Source: F1-120-MAGs118 sp013360535 (GTDB lineage: Bacteria; Planctomycetota; UBA1135; GCA-002686595). From it: a stretch of DNA of 64,000 bases. The stretch covers positions 1 through 64,000 of the forward strand of contig JAPKHC010000022.1 in the NCBI GenBank assembly GCA_026647215.1, written 5' to 3'. The first letter of the stretch is position 1; each line of letters begins with the position of its first letter. Under the pieces are notes generated by a model. That model saw only the letters and a program-made list of their open reading frames with translations, was not told the DNA's origin and did no database searches. Shown here piece by piece: positions 62,494 to 64,000 of the stretch. The translations under genes were made by a program, and so were the position numbers.

Positions 62494-64000
62494 TCAGCCG
62501 GCGCCCTCGAGCTCGTCCCCGTGGAAAGCATCGACCTGCACGGCCTCGTCGCGCGCACGTTCGGCCGCGCGCAGCGCTTCGGCCTCGCCGGAGTCGATCA
62601 CACCTTGCGCGAGCGCGGCCTCGAGCACCTCGGGCACGCTCCCGCGCGGCAGGCGCCTCGCTCGCTGCGCGTCCTTGAGCTTCTCGCGCGCCGGACGCGC
62701 GCGCACGACGGCCGCGAGCGTCGCCTCGAGGAACCCCAGGCCCGGTTCGTCCGCGTGCGGCACGAAGGCGAGCGCGCCGAGGTCCTCGCGCAACTTGCCG
62801 CCGTCGAGCAGCTCCCGCGCCACCGCGCTCGTGCGTCGATCGCTCGGCGACCGCCGCCGGATTCCGCTGGGGAAGACCACGGGTCGCAACCCGAAGGCCA
62901 CCCAGCGCAGCGGCAGGTTGTCGAGGAAACCCGCGAGCGCGTGCTCGATCTCGTACAGCGCGTTCTCCATCGACCAGCGGAACACGCTGAGGCGCTCCTT
63001 CGGCTGGCCTTCGTCGACGAAACGCCGCAGCACGGCGCTCGCGAGGTACATCCACGCCAGCGCGTCCGCGAGGCGCCCGCTCAGGTTCTCCTTGCGCTTG
63101 AGGTTCGCGCCCAGCGTGCCCATCGCCGTGTCCGCCGTGATCGCGAACGCGGCGCTGTAGCGCGCGAGCTGCTGGAAGTACGGCGCCGCGGGCCCGCTCA
63201 CCGGCGCGCTCGCGAAGCGGCCTTCCGAGAGGCCGAGCAGGAAGGCGCGCGAGGCGTTGCTGAACACGTGGCCGACGTGCCCCCAGAACGCTTCGTCGAA
63301 GGCCTTCACGTCGCGTGCGTCCGCCGCGGCGAGCTCCCGCTGCACCCACGGATGGCAGCGGATCGCGCCCTGTCCGAAGATGATCATCGAGCGCGTCAGG
63401 ATGTTCGCGCCTTCGACCGTGATGCCGATCGGAAGCGACTGGTAGGCGTGCGCGAGCGAGTTGCGCGGGCCGCGGCAGATGCCACCGCCGCCGACGATGT
63501 CCATGGCGTCGTTGATGACGACGCGCATCGCCTCGGTCGTGTAGGCCTTCATGATCGCCGTCGTCACCGCCGGCTTCTCGCCACGGTCGAGCGCCGCGAG
63601 CGTCAGCGTGCGTGCGGCGTCGATCGTGTACGTGAGCCCGCCGATGCGACCCAGGCGTGCCTCGAGGCCTTCGAAGCGCCCGAGCGGAAGGCCGAATTGC
63701 TCGCGCACGCTCGCGTGCGCACCGACGACGCGCGACGCGAGCGCCGCTGCTCCCGTCGACAGCGCGGGCAGTGACACGCCACGCCCGGCCGCGAGGCACT
63801 GCATCAGCATGACCCAGCCGCGCCCGGCCATCTTCGGGCCACCGATGATCGAGTCGAGCGGCACGAACACGTCGCGCCCGCGAGTCGGGCCGTTCATGAA
63901 CGGCACACCGAGCGGATCGTGGCGCAGGCCCGTCTCCACTCCCGGCGTCCGCGTCGGAATCAGCGCGCACGTGATGCCGAGCTCGACCTCGCCGCCGAGC
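62494..64000 (-). CDS. fadE: FadE-type long acyl-CoA dehydrogenase, truncated by the window edge
   Basis: The C-terminal ~500 residues of a large acyl-CoA dehydrogenase of the E. coli FadE kind (about 800 residues). At the edge the frame reads GITCALIPTRTPGVE, matching the FadE middle domain, then MNGPTRGRDVFVPLDSIIGG, FGLPLGRFEG, GITVEGANILTRSM with the catalytic Glu region, and a DUF1974-type C-terminal helical extension. It carries out the first step of fatty acid beta-oxidation. The N-terminal part lies to the right of the window. Distinct from the short acyl-CoA dehydrogenase at 1553. Confidence 0.9.
   Translation of the reverse strand, partial: LGGEVELGITCALIPTRTPGVETGLRHDPLGVPFMNGPTRGRDVFVPLDSIIGGPKMAGRGWVMLMQCLAAGRGVSLPALSTGAAALASRVVGAHASVREQFGLPLGRFEGLEARLGRIGGLTYTIDAARTLTLAALDRGEKPAVTTAIMKAYTTEAMRVVINDAMDIVGGGGICRGPRNSLAHAYQSLPIGITVEGANILTRSMIIFGQGAIRCHPWVQRELAAADARDVKAFDEAFWGHVGHVFSNASRAFLLGLSEGRFASAPVSGPAAPYFQQLARYSAAFAITADTAMGTLGANLKRKENLSGRLADALAWMYLASAVLRRFVDEGQPKERLSVFRWSMENALYEIEHALAGFLDNLPLRWVAFGLRPVVFPSGIRRRSPSDRRTSAVARELLDGGKLREDLGALAFVPHADEPGLGFLEATLAAVVRARPAREKLKDAQRARRLPRGSVPEVLEAALAQGVIDSGEAEALRAAERARDEAVQVDAFHGDELEGAG

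Overview
This is about 64 kb of a very GC-rich bacterial chromosome: dense genes on both strands, many 4-nt ATGA or GTGA stop/start overlaps, two tRNAs, one insertion sequence and no phage or plasmid genes. The gene mix suggests an uncultured, heterotrophic Planctomycetota-like bacterium. It includes sulfatase-type and CRTAC/ASPIC-UnbV lipoproteins, Tat-exported Gfo/Idh/MocA oxidoreductases, and large secreted proteins sharing a Cys-containing C-terminal domain with a C-x-x-K-x-N-S-like start. That taxonomic guess is inference; no rRNA or marker gene is present.

Left part (1-23200): two gene groups look like aerobic tryptophan/anthranilate breakdown through CoA thioesters. The first (747-10342) holds enoyl-CoA hydratase, acyl-CoA dehydrogenase, a thioredoxin-like [2Fe-2S] ferredoxin, a PaaA-like protein without diiron ligands, a kynureninase-like PLP enzyme, a nucleophile-less alpha/beta-hydrolase, an atypical kinase and a benzoate/2-aminobenzoate-CoA ligase. 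The second (18822-23170) holds a fused flavin monooxygenase/old-yellow-enzyme protein of the 2-aminobenzoyl-CoA monooxygenase/reductase (salicylyl-CoA 5-hydroxylase) type, a divergent creatininase-family hydrolase, an acyl-CoA thioesterase and metF. Between them are envelope proteins: a ChaN-like lipoprotein, a Gfo/Idh oxidoreductase, a beta-propeller protein, a transglutaminase-esterase fusion and two anchored carboxypeptidase-regulatory-like proteins.

Middle (23500-39600): a secreted HExGH metalloprotease interrupted by one frameshift, an IS110-family element (probably IS1111-like) inserted between two convergent secreted-protein genes, an Mrp-type P-loop protein lacking the usual CxxC, queC coupled to an epimerase, a coupled Gfo/Idh-glycosyltransferase-GMC operon, a membrane protein coupled to mazG, and a double thioredoxin-fold protein.

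Right part (39690-64000): an ABC ATPase, a redoxin, a TlpA-like lipoprotein and an FtsX-type permease form one cluster. The TlpA-like gene has an in-frame TGA exactly where the first catalytic cysteine belongs, followed by a SECIS-like hairpin, so it is probably a selenoprotein with a U-S-S-C active site. Then come tRNA-Asp, an anchored protein flanked by 32-bp direct repeats, a 179-nt palindrome, RNase D, a PqiA-like protein, tRNA-Ala, an RDD protein, aconitase, 6-phosphogluconolactonase, a metzincin protease and a sulfatase-like lipoprotein. A minus-strand operon follows: CRTAC1-like lipoprotein, a B12-type radical SAM protein with a C-terminal PqqD/RRE-like domain, and a coupled 58-residue peptide, a candidate RiPP system. 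The window ends with YbaK and a truncated FadE-type acyl-CoA dehydrogenase.

The two observations I would check first are the selenocysteine TlpA-like gene (TGA at 41436-41438) and the radical SAM/RRE plus small peptide pair (57813-60202).
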